A stretch of DNA of 36,353 nucleotides from Flavobacteriales bacterium (GTDB taxonomy: Bacteria > Bacteroidota > Bacteroidia > Flavobacteriales > ECT2AJA-044). Positions within the stretch are counted from its first letter, which is position 1. Each line of letters opens with the position of its first letter. This document shows positions 7,326-15,680 of the stretch, piece after piece. A program made the position numbers and the translations under genes. Below the pieces are notes generated by a model, which saw nothing but the letters and a program-made list of their open reading frames with translations, was not told the origin of the DNA and made no database searches. The stretch is taken from positions 1 to 36,353 of the forward strand of contig JAGWBA010000016.1 in NCBI GenBank assembly GCA_021296215.1. Direction: 5' to 3'.

Positions 7326-7690
7326 GGAGCGGCGGTTTTGTTGGATTGCAGCGAATTTAAGAACAGCATTAAAGATACGGCATAAAATGCACCGCGTTCT
7401 ACGAATTCGAGCCACGATTCGCCCGAAAGTGGCCGAATGATCGACACGGCGAAAGTCCAGATGAAACACCACAAAAACAGGTGTTTATGGGGCTTAAAGA
7501 TCAGTAATAGAGCTACGATCAGATCCAATACCCCGATGATCGGCATCAATTGTGCAGCGAGGTCCTGTTCGAACCCAACGGTCATAAGGTAGGGCAGCCA
7601 ACTCATCCGCCCGTTGAGGGCGAAAATCCCATGGCCCAAGAACGTCAGCGCCAATCCCAGGCGCAGGATGAGGTGCAGACGCGGATGCAT
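7322..7690 (-). CDS. DoxX-family membrane protein
   Basis: A 122-residue integral membrane protein with four hydrophobic segments. LILRLGLALTFLGHGIFAL near the N-terminus and the later FVERGAFYAVSLMLFLNSL segment resemble DoxX/DoxD and related small membrane proteins. The start at 7690 is preferred because it overlaps the stop of the VIT-family gene (TGATG); the longer open frame lies within that gene. Its role is not known from sequence. DoxX proteins are linked to thiol and quinone redox chemistry in some organisms. It is co-transcribed between a metal transporter and folA. Confidence 0.8.
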   Translation of the reverse strand: MHPRLHLILRLGLALTFLGHGIFALNGRMSWLPYLMTVGFEQDLAAQLMPIIGVLDLIVALLLIFKPHKHLFLWCFIWTFAVSIIRPLSGESWLEFVERGAFYAVSLMLFLNSLQSNKTAAP

Positions 7691-8409
7691 CAAAACAACT
7701 GTTCGAGGTAGTTTCCGACCACGTATGAGAGGGTTGCCGCCGCGGCACCGAGGAACAGTGTTTCGACAATGCTTCGAATGACGTCGTTTTCGGTTACGCG
7801 GGCTTTGAGGTAGCCGATCATGATGAATGCGCCTCCGGTGAGTACGCACGACCAAAGGAAAAGATTGGTATCCCAACCCCCCGAGGTGTAGTCGTACATG
7901 TAAACCAGGAGTGGAATAAAGCCCACGATGATGAAGCTGACGAAGGTGACCGCCCCCATCGCGAAGGGCGATTTAGTCTCTTCTTGCATTTCGAGCTCCT
8001 CTTTCATCATGACATCGACCCACCGGTCGCGATCGGCACAGATCACATCGACGACCTGCTCTAACAATTCGCCTTCAAAGCCTTTATCCCGGTAGATCTC
8101 ATGGACCTCTTCGCGCTCTTTTTCGGGTAAATTGTCCACTTCCCAATACTCGATGCGCTTGTGTTTTTCGTAGTTCTGGATTTCGGACTTAGTGCTGAGG
8201 AATGCGCCTACCGACATGGCGAATCCGTCCGCGATCAAATTCGCGAACCCCAGAATGATGATCACCGCGGTGTCGAGCCCGGCCCCGACCGATCCCGCTA
8301 CTACGGCAAAGGTCGTGACGCTACCATCGATACCGCCGTAAACGAATTCGCCCAAGTAATCTTGAAAGCGGCGAATGAACGAATTACCGGGCTGATGGTA
8401 CTTTTCCAT
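7690..8409 (-). CDS. VIT1/CCC1-family iron or manganese transporter
   Basis: A 239-residue membrane protein. GEFVYGGIDGSVTTFAVVAG and LGFANLIADGFAMSVGAFLS are the highly conserved first helices of the VIT1/CCC1 family. A cytosolic loop rich in Glu follows (about 95-145, KEREEVHEIYRDKG and MMKEELEMQEE), corresponding to the metal-binding domain of plant VIT1. Three more membrane helices complete the protein. The family exports Fe2+ or Mn2+ from the cytoplasm by proton antiport; the metal here is not determined. It sits between thyA and doxX in an overlapping operon. Confidence 0.9.
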   Translation of the reverse strand: MEKYHQPGNSFIRRFQDYLGEFVYGGIDGSVTTFAVVAGSVGAGLDTAVIIILGFANLIADGFAMSVGAFLSTKSEIQNYEKHKRIEYWEVDNLPEKEREEVHEIYRDKGFEGELLEQVVDVICADRDRWVDVMMKEELEMQEETKSPFAMGAVTFVSFIIVGFIPLLVYMYDYTSGGWDTNLFLWSCVLTGGAFIMIGYLKARVTENDVIRSIVETLFLGAAAATLSYVVGNYLEQLF

Positions 8410-8425
8410 CCCCTAAAAATAGAGA

Positions 8426-9220
8426 TTAAACCGCTACCACACCCTTGATGTGCGGCCACGGATCGTAATTCACAAGTTCGAAGTCCCCGTATTTGAAGTC
8501 GAAGATGTCTTTTACGTTCGGCTTGATCTTCATGGTCGGCAATGCGCGTGGCTCACGGCTAATTTGCAGCTGTACCTGTTCCATGTGGTTGCTGTAAATG
8601 TGTGCATCGCCAAAAGTGTGCACAAAATCGCCCGGCCCGAGGTCGCACACTTGGGCCATCATCATGGTGAGCAGGGCGTAGGAGGCAATATTGAAGGGCA
8701 CGCCCAAAAAGATATCGGCCGAACGCTGGTACAGTTGACAGCTCAATTTGCCATCGGCCACGTAAAACTGAAAAAACGTGTGACAGGGCGGAAGCGCCAT
8801 GTTCGGAATCTCGCTCACGTTCCACGCCGAAACAATGAGTCTGCGACTATCCGGATTCGTTTTGATGCTGTGGATCAGCTGGCTTATTTGATCGATGCTA
8901 TTGCCATCGGGAGCGGGCCAAGAGCGCCATTGCACACCGTAAACGGGGCCCAGGTCACCATTTTCATCGGCCCATTCGTCCCAAATACGCACGCCATTTT
9001 CTTTGAGGTAGGCGATGTTGCTGTCGCCTTTGAGGAACCAAAGCAGCTCGTGGATGATACTGTGCAAATGCAGTTTTTTAGTCGTCACCAAAGGAAAACC
9101 CTCCGAAAGATCGAAACGCATCTGATGGCCAAACACCGATAAGGTTCCGGTACCGGTGCGGTCTTCTTTTTTAACGCCTTCGTGGAGCACGCGTCTGATG
9201 AGGTCGTGGTACTGCTGCAT
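8426..9220 (-). CDS. thyA: Thymidylate synthase
   Basis: A 264-residue enzyme, the same length as E. coli ThyA, converting dUMP and methylene-tetrahydrofolate to dTMP and dihydrofolate. Conserved motifs are [12 protein letters not shown] (20-31), the catalytic [10 protein letters not shown] (Cys146), [20 protein letters not shown], and the C-terminal HIKGVVAV. Several longer starts exist, but 9220 gives the exact family N-terminus and lies 17 nt after a good -7 element. It is the first gene of the operon ending in folA. Confidence 0.97.
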   Translation of the reverse strand: MQQYHDLIRRVLHEGVKKEDRTGTGTLSVFGHQMRFDLSEGFPLVTTKKLHLHSIIHELLWFLKGDSNIAYLKENGVRIWDEWADENGDLGPVYGVQWRSWPAPDGNSIDQISQLIHSIKTNPDSRRLIVSAWNVSEIPNMALPPCHTFFQFYVADGKLSCQLYQRSADIFLGVPFNIASYALLTMMMAQVCDLGPGDFVHTFGDAHIYSNHMEQVQLQISREPRALPTMKIKPNVKDIFDFKYGDFELVNYDPWPHIKGVVAV

Positions 9221-9237
9221 AATGTGCCAATTTATTT

Positions 9238-9268
9238 CAAAAATATGGCCCTGCGGGCCGATTGGCAA
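9238..9268 (-). promoter_or_regulatory. Promoter of the thyA operon
   Basis: On the minus strand, TTG (9268 to 9266) and TATTTTTG (9245 to 9238) are separated by 20 nt, an excellent match to the Bacteroidota consensus. The spacer holds the hairpin-forming repeat GGCCCTGCGGGCC. Confidence 0.6.
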
Positions 9269-9307
9269 CTCCCTTCCACGCAAGTTTTTAAGAAGAAATA
9301 AACAAAG

Positions 9308-9351
9308 CCAAAAGGCCCGCGGGTTCACCCTGAATTAGGTGTCCGCGGGCC
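9308..9351 (-). terminator. Terminator after the alpha/beta hydrolase gene
   Basis: A GC-rich stem (GGCCCGCGG at 9314 onward pairing with CCGCGGGCC ending at 9351, extended by CACC/GGTG) encloses a short loop. On the minus strand it is followed by TTTTGGCTTTGTTT. It separates the hydrolase gene from the thyA promoter. Confidence 0.65.
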
Positions 9352-9379
9352 CTTGGCCTATGAAAAAAAGACAAAGCTT

Positions 9380-10438
9380 TTAGTCGAGATTCCGAGCCAA
9401 GAAGGCCGAAATATCGTACCAATGATCAGCGCGCAACGTGGTGTAGTTGGGGTGCGTATACAGAGCGTTGGGCCATTGCTCCGTGCGGAGCTCCAGGTTT
9501 TGTCCTTCCACGTACCCTTGAGTGAGCGCACGGTTTTTCACGGGCAGCGGTCCATAAATGGTCACTCCGGAATTCACGAGGGTACCGTAGGTGACGACAC
9601 CATTGCCGAACTGCTGTTGGGTACATCCGACCATGAATAAAGCGGGATCCCCTGCATCCACGAAATCTTCGGCTTGGGTAAACATGTTCATGGCGATCAC
9701 ACCTTTGACATCACCGGAAAAACCGGCATTGTCGGCATTGTCCCATCCGAGGGTGTTGATATTGGTCGAAAGTGTCGTTTGTAAATTGGCATCGTCGATA
9801 TCGGTCAATTCATTTTGCCCCATAAAGGCGTGATTAAAGGCTATACTGGCACCGTTCGACCATCCACCAATAAAGATATTCGTTGTGCTGAATCCATGTA
9901 CTGAGGCCTCTTTACAGATGTAGCGCACCGCTGAACGGATGTCTTGTACGCCGTAGATCCAATCTACCATGTCGTTGTTATTGTCGTTCGGATCTATGGT
10001 GTATTTGACCACGGCGGCCGCAAATCCTTTACTTGCCAACTCTTCGGCCAAGGCTTCCATTTCCGCCACTCTGTTGTAGTTTATGAATCCTCCACCAGGA
10101 AATAACAACACTACCGGTTTATCGGTCAAATCGTTATCGGGTGAAACGAAGAGCTTTAGAGTGTGCTGACTCTGCGATCCATAGTTATAGGTCGTAGAGT
10201 TAACTTGCACATAGTGCTCGTCGACAAAATTGGGGCCCTCCTGACCGGTTACTTCGCTCAACGCGCTCAGGGCACTCGCGGCACTATTTCCAAAAGGATA
10301 TACTTGCACCATTTTATTTGTAGGGGTGCCTTCTGCGCCTAGCGGCGCGATTTGTTCCTCTTTCTCGCAAGACGAGAAAACGACGAGGAATAAACTTGAA
10401 ACTAAAAAAGCTGCATCCTTGATAATGAACGTTTTCAT
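9380..10438 (-). CDS. Lipoprotein alpha/beta hydrolase (esterase-like)
   Basis: A 352-residue secreted hydrolase. It starts with a lipoprotein signal (lipobox FSSC, Cys24). The fold elements are the oxyanion segment LLFPGGGF (111-118), nucleophile elbow GGWSNGAS (Ser194), probable acid Asp264 in DAGDPAL and His339 in RADHWYDI. This matches BD-FAE/HSL-type esterases that act on carboxylic esters, for example on sugars or lipids; the substrate is unknown. It should be anchored in the outer or inner membrane. It is transcribed divergently from an AraC-type regulator across a region of repeated sites, so it is a candidate target of that regulator. Confidence 0.85.
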   Translation of the reverse strand: MKTFIIKDAAFLVSSLFLVVFSSCEKEEQIAPLGAEGTPTNKMVQVYPFGNSAASALSALSEVTGQEGPNFVDEHYVQVNSTTYNYGSQSQHTLKLFVSPDNDLTDKPVVLLFPGGGFINYNRVAEMEALAEELASKGFAAAVVKYTIDPNDNNNDMVDWIYGVQDIRSAVRYICKEASVHGFSTTNIFIGGWSNGASIAFNHAFMGQNELTDIDDANLQTTLSTNINTLGWDNADNAGFSGDVKGVIAMNMFTQAEDFVDAGDPALFMVGCTQQQFGNGVVTYGTLVNSGVTIYGPLPVKNRALTQGYVEGQNLELRTEQWPNALYTHPNYTTLRADHWYDISAFLARNLD

Positions 10439-10506
10439 GATATTTGATTTAGGGTGACACGTAAGTACACCGCAAACATCCGGCAGAAACGAGGGTAAGG
10501 GTTAAC

Positions 10507-10604
10507 AGCTATGTTGTTAATTCTTGAACATAGAAATTCGCAACAATAGGTGGATAAAAGGGGCATTTCAAACATATGTTGCAAAGGGTTGAACCTATGT
10601 TGCC
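10507..10604. promoter_or_regulatory. Array of CTATGTTG-like sites between hydrolase and AraC genes
   Basis: Direct copies of TATGTTG occur at 10511-10517, 10575-10581 and 10596-10602. The last two share the longer core AACnTATGTTGC and are exactly 21 bp apart, two helical turns, as in AraC half-site pairs. Related inverted copies are GAACATAG (10527-10534) and GCAACAATAGG (10541-10551). The array lies in the 219-bp divergent intergenic region. A weak -7 element TACATTTA (10632-10639) precedes the regulator gene. Confidence 0.55.
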
Positions 10605-10657
10605 AGTGAGATATTCGCCCTATTTAAATTGTACATTTAGGTTCCCGATGATTCTAG

Positions 10658-11239
10658 ATGTCTGAAAATCCGCAATATAAAAGCGAAAGTGTGCCGCCGT
10701 CCAAAGGCAATCCAGATGAGGCCATCGAGCTTTCCATGGATCAAGCGCTGATCGAAAAACTCGAATCCATTGTTCGTGAGCGCATGAGCGATGAGCAATT
10801 TGGCGTTTCGGAACTAGCGGATGCAGTAGCTATGAGTCGATCTCATTTGCACCGACGCCTAAGCGGGATTCTCGGAATATCCACGATCCATTTTATACGT
10901 TCTATGAGGCTGCGTCGTGGAATGGATCTCCTGAGTCAAGAGGTCGGAAACGTGAGCGAGGTGGCGTACAGAGTGGGCTTCTCGAGCAATACCTATTTCA
11001 CAAGGTGTTTCAATACGGAGTTCGGGTACCCGCCAGGGGAAATCCGGAAGCGAAAAGATGATTTTGTTCGGGCCGAAAAACCAGAACGATCTATTCCGGC
11101 TGTAGACCAGTCCAAGGACCTTCAGCCTAAGGCGGTGAGCCCCTTATTCGAAGCTTTTCGCCCCAGTTCCAGCGAAGAGCTCGTTCGTGAAGTATTCATG
11201 AGTATGGCCGAGGAGAAGCCGACTTTACAGAAGTTTTAA
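10658..11239 (+). CDS. AraC-type HTH regulator, possibly the 5' part of a larger interrupted gene
   Basis: A 193-residue protein with an AraC-family double HTH at about 31-133 (VSELADAVAMSRSHLHRRL, then VGNVSEVAYRVGFSSNTYFTRCF and YPPGEIRKRK). No sensor domain precedes it. The tail of about 60 residues is low in recognisable structure. The stop TAA (11237-11239) is followed, in the same frame and without another stop, by LVEEDEGEV and then by the helical protein of the next entry. The two may therefore be one HTH-plus-effector protein interrupted by a nonsense change (for example GAA to TAA). It heads a plus-strand gene run to 17527. Confidence 0.82.
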   Translation: MSENPQYKSESVPPSKGNPDEAIELSMDQALIEKLESIVRERMSDEQFGVSELADAVAMSRSHLHRRLSGILGISTIHFIRSMRLRRGMDLLSQEVGNVSEVAYRVGFSSNTYFTRCFNTEFGYPPGEIRKRKDDFVRAEKPERSIPAVDQSKDLQPKAVSPLFEAFRPSSSEELVREVFMSMAEEKPTLQKF

Positions 11240-11263
11240 CTCGTAGAAGAGGACGAGGGCGAG

Positions 11264-11638
11264 GTGTTGGATATTCGATTGTTGGCCCATCAGATTATAA
11301 AAAATTTCCCGTGGGTCATCGGTGTGGAATTGCGCCGGCTATTCTCGGCCAACTTATTGGAAAGTATGGAGTTGCGATACCGGCAATTGAGCAAAACCGT
11401 CGATCGACTGATCGAGGTTCTATCGTTCATCATAGCTTCTGAATGGATGCGCTGTTCGGAGCTCGACAAAGCTTTGACATTGAGTTCAAAAGAGCTTGAA
11501 AAAGGACTTCAACCCAACGGCAAAACAGACCGATTGGATTTCATCAAAGTGCTCGATAAAAGATTAAAGCAAGGGGACAGGAGCTTATTATTGCCCAACT
11601 GGGCGAGTTGCTCGATGAGGCTTTCTACCGGGAATTAG
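11264..11638 (+). CDS. Helical protein of the nSTAND locus, N-terminal fragment (frameshifted)
   Basis: An open frame from GTG 11264, also open upstream to the TAA of the AraC-type gene. Residues 1-103 are coherent; the last 20 or so are out of frame. The segment FPWVIGVELRRLF followed by YRQLSKTVDRLIEVLSFIIASEWM resembles a helical module I associate with bacterial signalling NTPases and kinases (pattern FP-x-A-x-x-R-L, then L-x-x-x-x-E-x-L-L-x-F-L-A). This is inference from pattern memory. The frame is lost at the GGGG run 11573-11576: adding one base joins KQG to GQELIIAQLGELLDEAFY of the next entry. I do not recognise a specific function. Confidence 0.6.
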   Translation: MLDIRLLAHQIIKNFPWVIGVELRRLFSANLLESMELRYRQLSKTVDRLIEVLSFIIASEWMRCSELDKALTLSSKELEKGLQPNGKTDRLDFIKVLDKRLKQGDRSLLLPNWASCSMRLSTGN

Positions 11639-12165
11639 AGGATTGGTCGCGGATTGCCGAGCCCGAGAAATGGTTTAGTGAAGAGGCTCGCACGAACATA
11701 GAGCAACTCGAGCAAACCTTGGTCTACTTAATGAAGAAATGCGCCTTTTTAGTCGAGTACAAAATGGTTCAGGTCAATGGCATCGATGTGCGTAAAAGGA
11801 AATACACGCAAGCGCGTTTCAATCACCGACTTCGACTCTTGAACAGTACCGATGCGCAGTTTAAGTCGCACGAAGAAATAGCCGATCAATTCTCGGACAG
11901 TGGAAGTGTGCTGTTGTTGCGCAGTGTAAAGGATACAGGCGATTACTTAACTCTCAGCCTCTTTATCGTAGACACTCAAGATGTTGAAGTGACAGCACTC
12001 CGTTCGGCTGGACTCCGGAGCGATATTTACCTTTTTCAAGGTATTGACGAGGGTAGAGCAATATATATAGGAGCGAATACACAGAACCAGGTGGATTTGT
12101 CGCAATGGGATCAATGGTTCGAACTCAAAGCGGAATTCGATCGAATGAAAAAGGGAGCGAAATGA
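11608..12165 (+). CDS. Helical protein of the nSTAND locus, C-terminal fragment
   Basis: 185 residues from a TTG codon, but coding clearly begins upstream of it (QELIIAQLGELLDEAFYREL reads from 11578), so 11608 is not a real start. It is the continuation of the preceding fragment after a 1-nt shift. The part up to about residue 95 is helical and charged; the C-terminal part (VLLLRSVKDTGDYLTLSLFI, then YIGANTQNQVDL) looks like a small alpha-beta domain. The stop overlaps the ATPase start (ATGA, 12162-12165), so the proteins are translationally coupled and probably partners. Function unknown. Confidence 0.65.
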   Translation: MLDEAFYRELEDWSRIAEPEKWFSEEARTNIEQLEQTLVYLMKKCAFLVEYKMVQVNGIDVRKRKYTQARFNHRLRLLNSTDAQFKSHEEIADQFSDSGSVLLLRSVKDTGDYLTLSLFIVDTQDVEVTALRSAGLRSDIYLFQGIDEGRAIYIGANTQNQVDLSQWDQWFELKAEFDRMKKGAK

Positions 12166-13583
12166 ATAGTGAAGCCGTAAAATCTCCGTTTAAATTTCTC
12201 GATTCCTTCGATAGGGAGGATCGGTCTATATTCTTTGGTCGCGATGCCGAGGTAAATGAAGTTTATGACAAGTCCTTCCAAAGCCGGTTATTGCTGATTT
12301 ATGGTGCATCGGGAACCGGAAAGTCGAGTATCATTAACTGTGGCCCGGCTAACCGCTTTACTGAAGAAGACTGGTTGCCCGTGGCAATTCGGCGCGGTGG
12401 AAATATGATGCGCTCGTGGTATCAACAAGTCAATAAATGGACTTTTAGTCAAGAACCGACTCCCGAGGTGATCAATGGGGAAGCCTTGAAGGCCGTGACG
12501 GCTTCAGCTTACATGGATCAATTTAGGCCCGTTTACTTTATTTTCGATCAGTTTGAGGAACTCTTTAATTTCGGTGATAGGGAGGAGATCGAAACTTTTA
12601 TTACTGCCGTACGTGGTTTTTTGGATTCAGACCTGGATGTCCATTTTATTTTTATTCTGCGCGGGGAGTATTTGGAATTTCTGTCGGACTTTGAACTTCA
12701 AATTCCGCATTTCTTCGACAATCGTGTGCGTATTGAAAAAATGACCCGGCTGCGGGCACAGGAATGCGTATCAGGGCCCTGTGAAGCCTTCGGCATTGAA
12801 ATGGAGCCTGGCTTTGAGCAGCAATTGTTGTCCAAGATCAACCCCGATAAGCGCTACGCTGAACTCACCTTTTTACAGGTCTTCTTGGATCGCGTTTATC
12901 ACAATGCTTTGGAAAGCGGGTTGCAGGGGAAACCCTTGAAGTTTACCGTGGATCAATTAGAGCAAATGGGGGACTTAGCCGATGTGCTTGCCGAGCTTAT
13001 CGATGAGCAGATCTTCAAGATGGACGACCCTAAATCAGCGCTTGCCGTGTTGAAATCCCCGGTCTCAGTAGAGGGAACCAAGGTTCAGAAGACTCAGGAA
13101 GAAATATATTCGAGCTGCGTGGATCTCGGTTTGGAGGTCAACAAGGAAGAAGTCATTGATATCGTACAGGACTTCGTCGATAAACGGATTCTTTCGGATC
13201 GAGACGATGACGAAAGATATGAATTCCGATGCGATAGTTTGGCCCAAAAGATCTTTGAGCGCATAACCGTGCAAGAGCGGGAAATGCTGGAGGCACGGAA
13301 CTTCTTGAACTTGAGTTTTAAGGAATTCAAAAAAAGGGGAAAGCTACTCACCGAGGACGATCTGCAGTATATATCGCTTTACGAGCGCAACCTGAGTTTG
13401 AGTGTCGATTTAATGGACGTTATTCGCGAGAGTGAGCGCAAATCGAGGAACCATCGACGCAAACAGCGGAGGAGGACGGTCATATTGTCGTTGATCTTGG
13501 TACTTATGATCTTGTCTGTGGCGGGTTTTTTGAGAGCTAGGGAGCAATCGACGCGAGCAAGGCAAATGACTGAACTTGCGTAA
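12162..13583 (+). CDS. nSTAND-type ATPase with C-terminal membrane helix (5' part of an interrupted gene)
   Basis: 473 residues from ATG 12162. SPFKFLDSFDREDRSIFFGR is the usual lead-in of nSTAND1 NTPases. Walker A is GASGTGKS (48-55) and Walker B is VYFIFDQFEELF (124-135), the DQFEELF form being diagnostic. A winged-helix-like segment follows (about 330-400, ending YEFRCDSLAQKIFERI). Then come a very basic stretch (NHRRKQRRR), a membrane helix (about 439-457) and the start of a coiled coil. The stop TAA at 13581-13583 is in frame with the next entry and nothing else is disturbed, so the gene is probably 12162-14660 with one nonsense change. STAND proteins act as ATP-driven switches that oligomerise on sensing a signal. 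Confidence 0.85.
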   Translation: MNSEAVKSPFKFLDSFDREDRSIFFGRDAEVNEVYDKSFQSRLLLIYGASGTGKSSIINCGPANRFTEEDWLPVAIRRGGNMMRSWYQQVNKWTFSQEPTPEVINGEALKAVTASAYMDQFRPVYFIFDQFEELFNFGDREEIETFITAVRGFLDSDLDVHFIFILRGEYLEFLSDFELQIPHFFDNRVRIEKMTRLRAQECVSGPCEAFGIEMEPGFEQQLLSKINPDKRYAELTFLQVFLDRVYHNALESGLQGKPLKFTVDQLEQMGDLADVLAELIDEQIFKMDDPKSALAVLKSPVSVEGTKVQKTQEEIYSSCVDLGLEVNKEEVIDIVQDFVDKRILSDRDDDERYEFRCDSLAQKIFERITVQEREMLEARNFLNLSFKEFKKRGKLLTEDDLQYISLYERNLSLSVDLMDVIRESERKSRNHRRKQRRRTVILSLILVLMILSVAGFLRAREQSTRARQMTELA

Positions 13584-13664
13584 CAGGAGTCGAGACAAGC
13601 CGAGGTCGAAGGACAACGAGCTGAGGAGAATAAATCGGAAGCAGAAGAGAATGCGCGTGCGGCT

Positions 13665-14660
13665 ATGGTATCGGCCCGCGAGGCGGATGAAGCCCGCAGC
13701 GAAGCCATTCGTCAAGAGGAACTCGCTTCCGCATCGGCCCGCAGGGCTATAACAGAAAAGCAGAAGGCGGTTATCGCACGTTCGGAATCGGAACGAAGTG
13801 CGGCGATCGCTGAGCAGCAAAGAGTATTGGCGGAGGAGCAACGCGTTATCGCCCAAAGGGCCGAGGCAAGGACCGAAAAGTTATTGATGTTGAGCTTGAG
13901 TCGGGAATTGGCTTTAAGGGCCACTCGGGTACCCGAGCCCTCTAACGCCCTGCAATTGGCCCTGATCGCTACGGAATTGCACCGAGAGCACGGCGGTTCA
14001 GACTGGGCTCCTGAAATCTATCAGGCCTTTTTACACATTGATCAATTGGGTTCTGATGGACTTATTACGAGTCGTCCCGTAGAGGTAGATCGACCTGTTG
14101 AAGAGGGTGGTGCATTGCTGCTTCCCGAGGGTGTAGACTATTCCGGTAATGAGCTGCAGTACTTCGCCAACGGAGCTTCGGTATGGTCGTTGACGTTGCC
14201 CAGCAGACTTACGGCTATCGAAAGGTCTGTCACCGAAAGTGGGTTGGCCCTGGGTTTATCCGATGGTAGTATCATGCTCATCGATATGTTTACCGGAAAG
14301 GTACGGGCTAAGTTGGGTGGGCATCGAGCAGCGATCACCGACTTGGCCTATTCCGAGGATGGAACCCGACTTTTGAGCTCGTCGTACGACCGAACAGCTC
14401 GGATATGGTCTCTTGGCGATATCGCCCGACAGCCCATTGAAGTCGTGGACGATGGAAAATGGATCGCCCGAGTAGAGTGGAAGGGAAATGACTGGTGGAG
14501 CTACACGCACTTCGATGGATATGAGTTCACCTTGCCCGAAGACCCAATGCTGTGGTATACGCATTATTGTAACGATAATGCCGAATCAATTTCGCCAAGT
14601 GATTGGAAGAAGTTGGTTAGCGAATTGCTTAATTACAACCCACCTTGCCATGAAGAATAA
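13665..14660 (+). CDS. Coiled coil and short WD40 propeller (3' part of the nSTAND gene)
   Basis: 331 residues from ATG 13665, but the frame is open back to the TAA at 13581 and the extra codons (QESRQAEVEGQRAEENKSE) continue the coiled coil. Residues 1-80 are an Ala/Glu/Arg/Gln-rich coiled coil. WD-like repeats follow, the clearest being GGHRAAITDLAYSEDGTRLL with RTARIWSL. Only about four blades can be counted, against the usual seven. The tail SPSDWKKLVSELLNYNPPC matches the C-terminal cap typical of Bacteroidota nSTAND-WD40 proteins, so the 3' end is complete. In the restored protein this part follows the membrane helix and should be periplasmic. It overlaps the outer-membrane protein gene by 11 nt. 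Confidence 0.75.
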   Translation: MVSAREADEARSEAIRQEELASASARRAITEKQKAVIARSESERSAAIAEQQRVLAEEQRVIAQRAEARTEKLLMLSLSRELALRATRVPEPSNALQLALIATELHREHGGSDWAPEIYQAFLHIDQLGSDGLITSRPVEVDRPVEEGGALLLPEGVDYSGNELQYFANGASVWSLTLPSRLTAIERSVTESGLALGLSDGSIMLIDMFTGKVRAKLGGHRAAITDLAYSEDGTRLLSSSYDRTARIWSLGDIARQPIEVVDDGKWIARVEWKGNDWWSYTHFDGYEFTLPEDPMLWYTHYCNDNAESISPSDWKKLVSELLNYNPPCHEE

Positions 14661-15678
14661 AGCACTCACCTTAATCAGTGTAGTCCTTGGTTTTGTAGCC
14701 CGGGCACAAGACTGTCCGGCGGCTTTGGACGAAGCTGAGCGGCTTTATTTCAATGGTCGTTTTGAGCGTGTCATTGAAAAGTTAGCGCCTTGCGACGTCG
14801 GATTAAGCCCCAATCAGTCGGAGCGGCACTTTTCATTGCTCGCACAAGCCCATTTGATATCAGGAAACGACAGCGCTGCGAGGGCCTGGACCGAAGACCT
14901 CTTGCATCGTCCCCCTTTGTTTACTCCCAAGTATGGAGCCATCGAGGGATTCAAGGATTTGATCGAGGAGTATAAACTGGTGCCGAGGTGGTCGTGGTGC
15001 CTTTCTGCAGGCGCTTTTGATCCAGAGATGATCATTGACCGCTACCACACGTTCAGCAGCAAACAACAGCTGCCCGAATCCTACCAGGGTCAACTCGGGT
15101 TTCAGGCTAATGCGGCTGGTGCTTTTTACCCATTGCCCTGGATCGTGGCAGAGGGGAGTATCGGTGTTCAGGCCTTCGAATACGGGTATACTGATGTGAT
15201 ACTGGATGCGCAAGCGGCGCGGTTCGACGATCGATTGAAGTATTTAAATTTTTCACTCGCTGCGGGTCTTTCAGTTCCTGTTTCGGGATGGAAATTAGAG
15301 CTCCTTGGCGGTGTGTTAGCTCGGTCGCTATTGAAGGCCACGGCCGATGCAAGCCTGATCCCAACAGTTGAGGATATACCAACACAGGGAAATCCATATC
15401 CGGCCGAAATTCGAGGTGTCGATTCGAAAAAATGGAGATCTCCTTGGAATCACAGCGCTTTAATGCAAATGCGTATCCAGAAAGATATCGGTGTTGGGGC
15501 TATCGGCCTTGCGGCCGGATTCCAATACGGGCTATCCAATCTGACAGATTCGGAGTTGCGTTGGATCGATCCCGACTTTACATACGCATATGGGTATTTG
15601 GCCGATGACTTTCGGCTCATCGGTTGGAACGTTCAGGTCACCTATTCCCGGTTCATTTATACCCCAAAAAGAAAGTAA
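14650..15678 (+). CDS. Outer-membrane beta-barrel protein of the nSTAND locus
   Basis: 342 residues with a Sec signal (MKNKALTLISVVLGFVARAQ). Residues 20-115 are helical and TPR-like (ALDEAERLYFNGRFERVIEK, SLLAQAHLISGNDSAARAW). From about 120 the sequence alternates hydrophobic and polar residues with many aromatic positions and ends in VTYSRFIYTPKRK, as in outer-membrane barrels. The start at 14650 is chosen for the signal peptide and lies 11 nt inside the nSTAND gene. The overlap and strand suggest that it is translated with the NTPase. Its exact family is not recognised; a PorP/SprF-like or OmpA-like barrel is possible. Confidence 0.75.
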   Translation: MKNKALTLISVVLGFVARAQDCPAALDEAERLYFNGRFERVIEKLAPCDVGLSPNQSERHFSLLAQAHLISGNDSAARAWTEDLLHRPPLFTPKYGAIEGFKDLIEEYKLVPRWSWCLSAGAFDPEMIIDRYHTFSSKQQLPESYQGQLGFQANAAGAFYPLPWIVAEGSIGVQAFEYGYTDVILDAQAARFDDRLKYLNFSLAAGLSVPVSGWKLELLGGVLARSLLKATADASLIPTVEDIPTQGNPYPAEIRGVDSKKWRSPWNHSALMQMRIQKDIGVGAIGLAAGFQYGLSNLTDSELRWIDPDFTYAYGYLADDFRLIGWNVQVTYSRFIYTPKRK

Positions 15679-15680
15679 TC

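Noticed and set aside
8450-9142. Long plus-strand ORF opposite thyA
   Set aside because: It is antisense to a fully conserved thyA, is rich in His/Val/Arg as expected of a shadow, and has no promoter.
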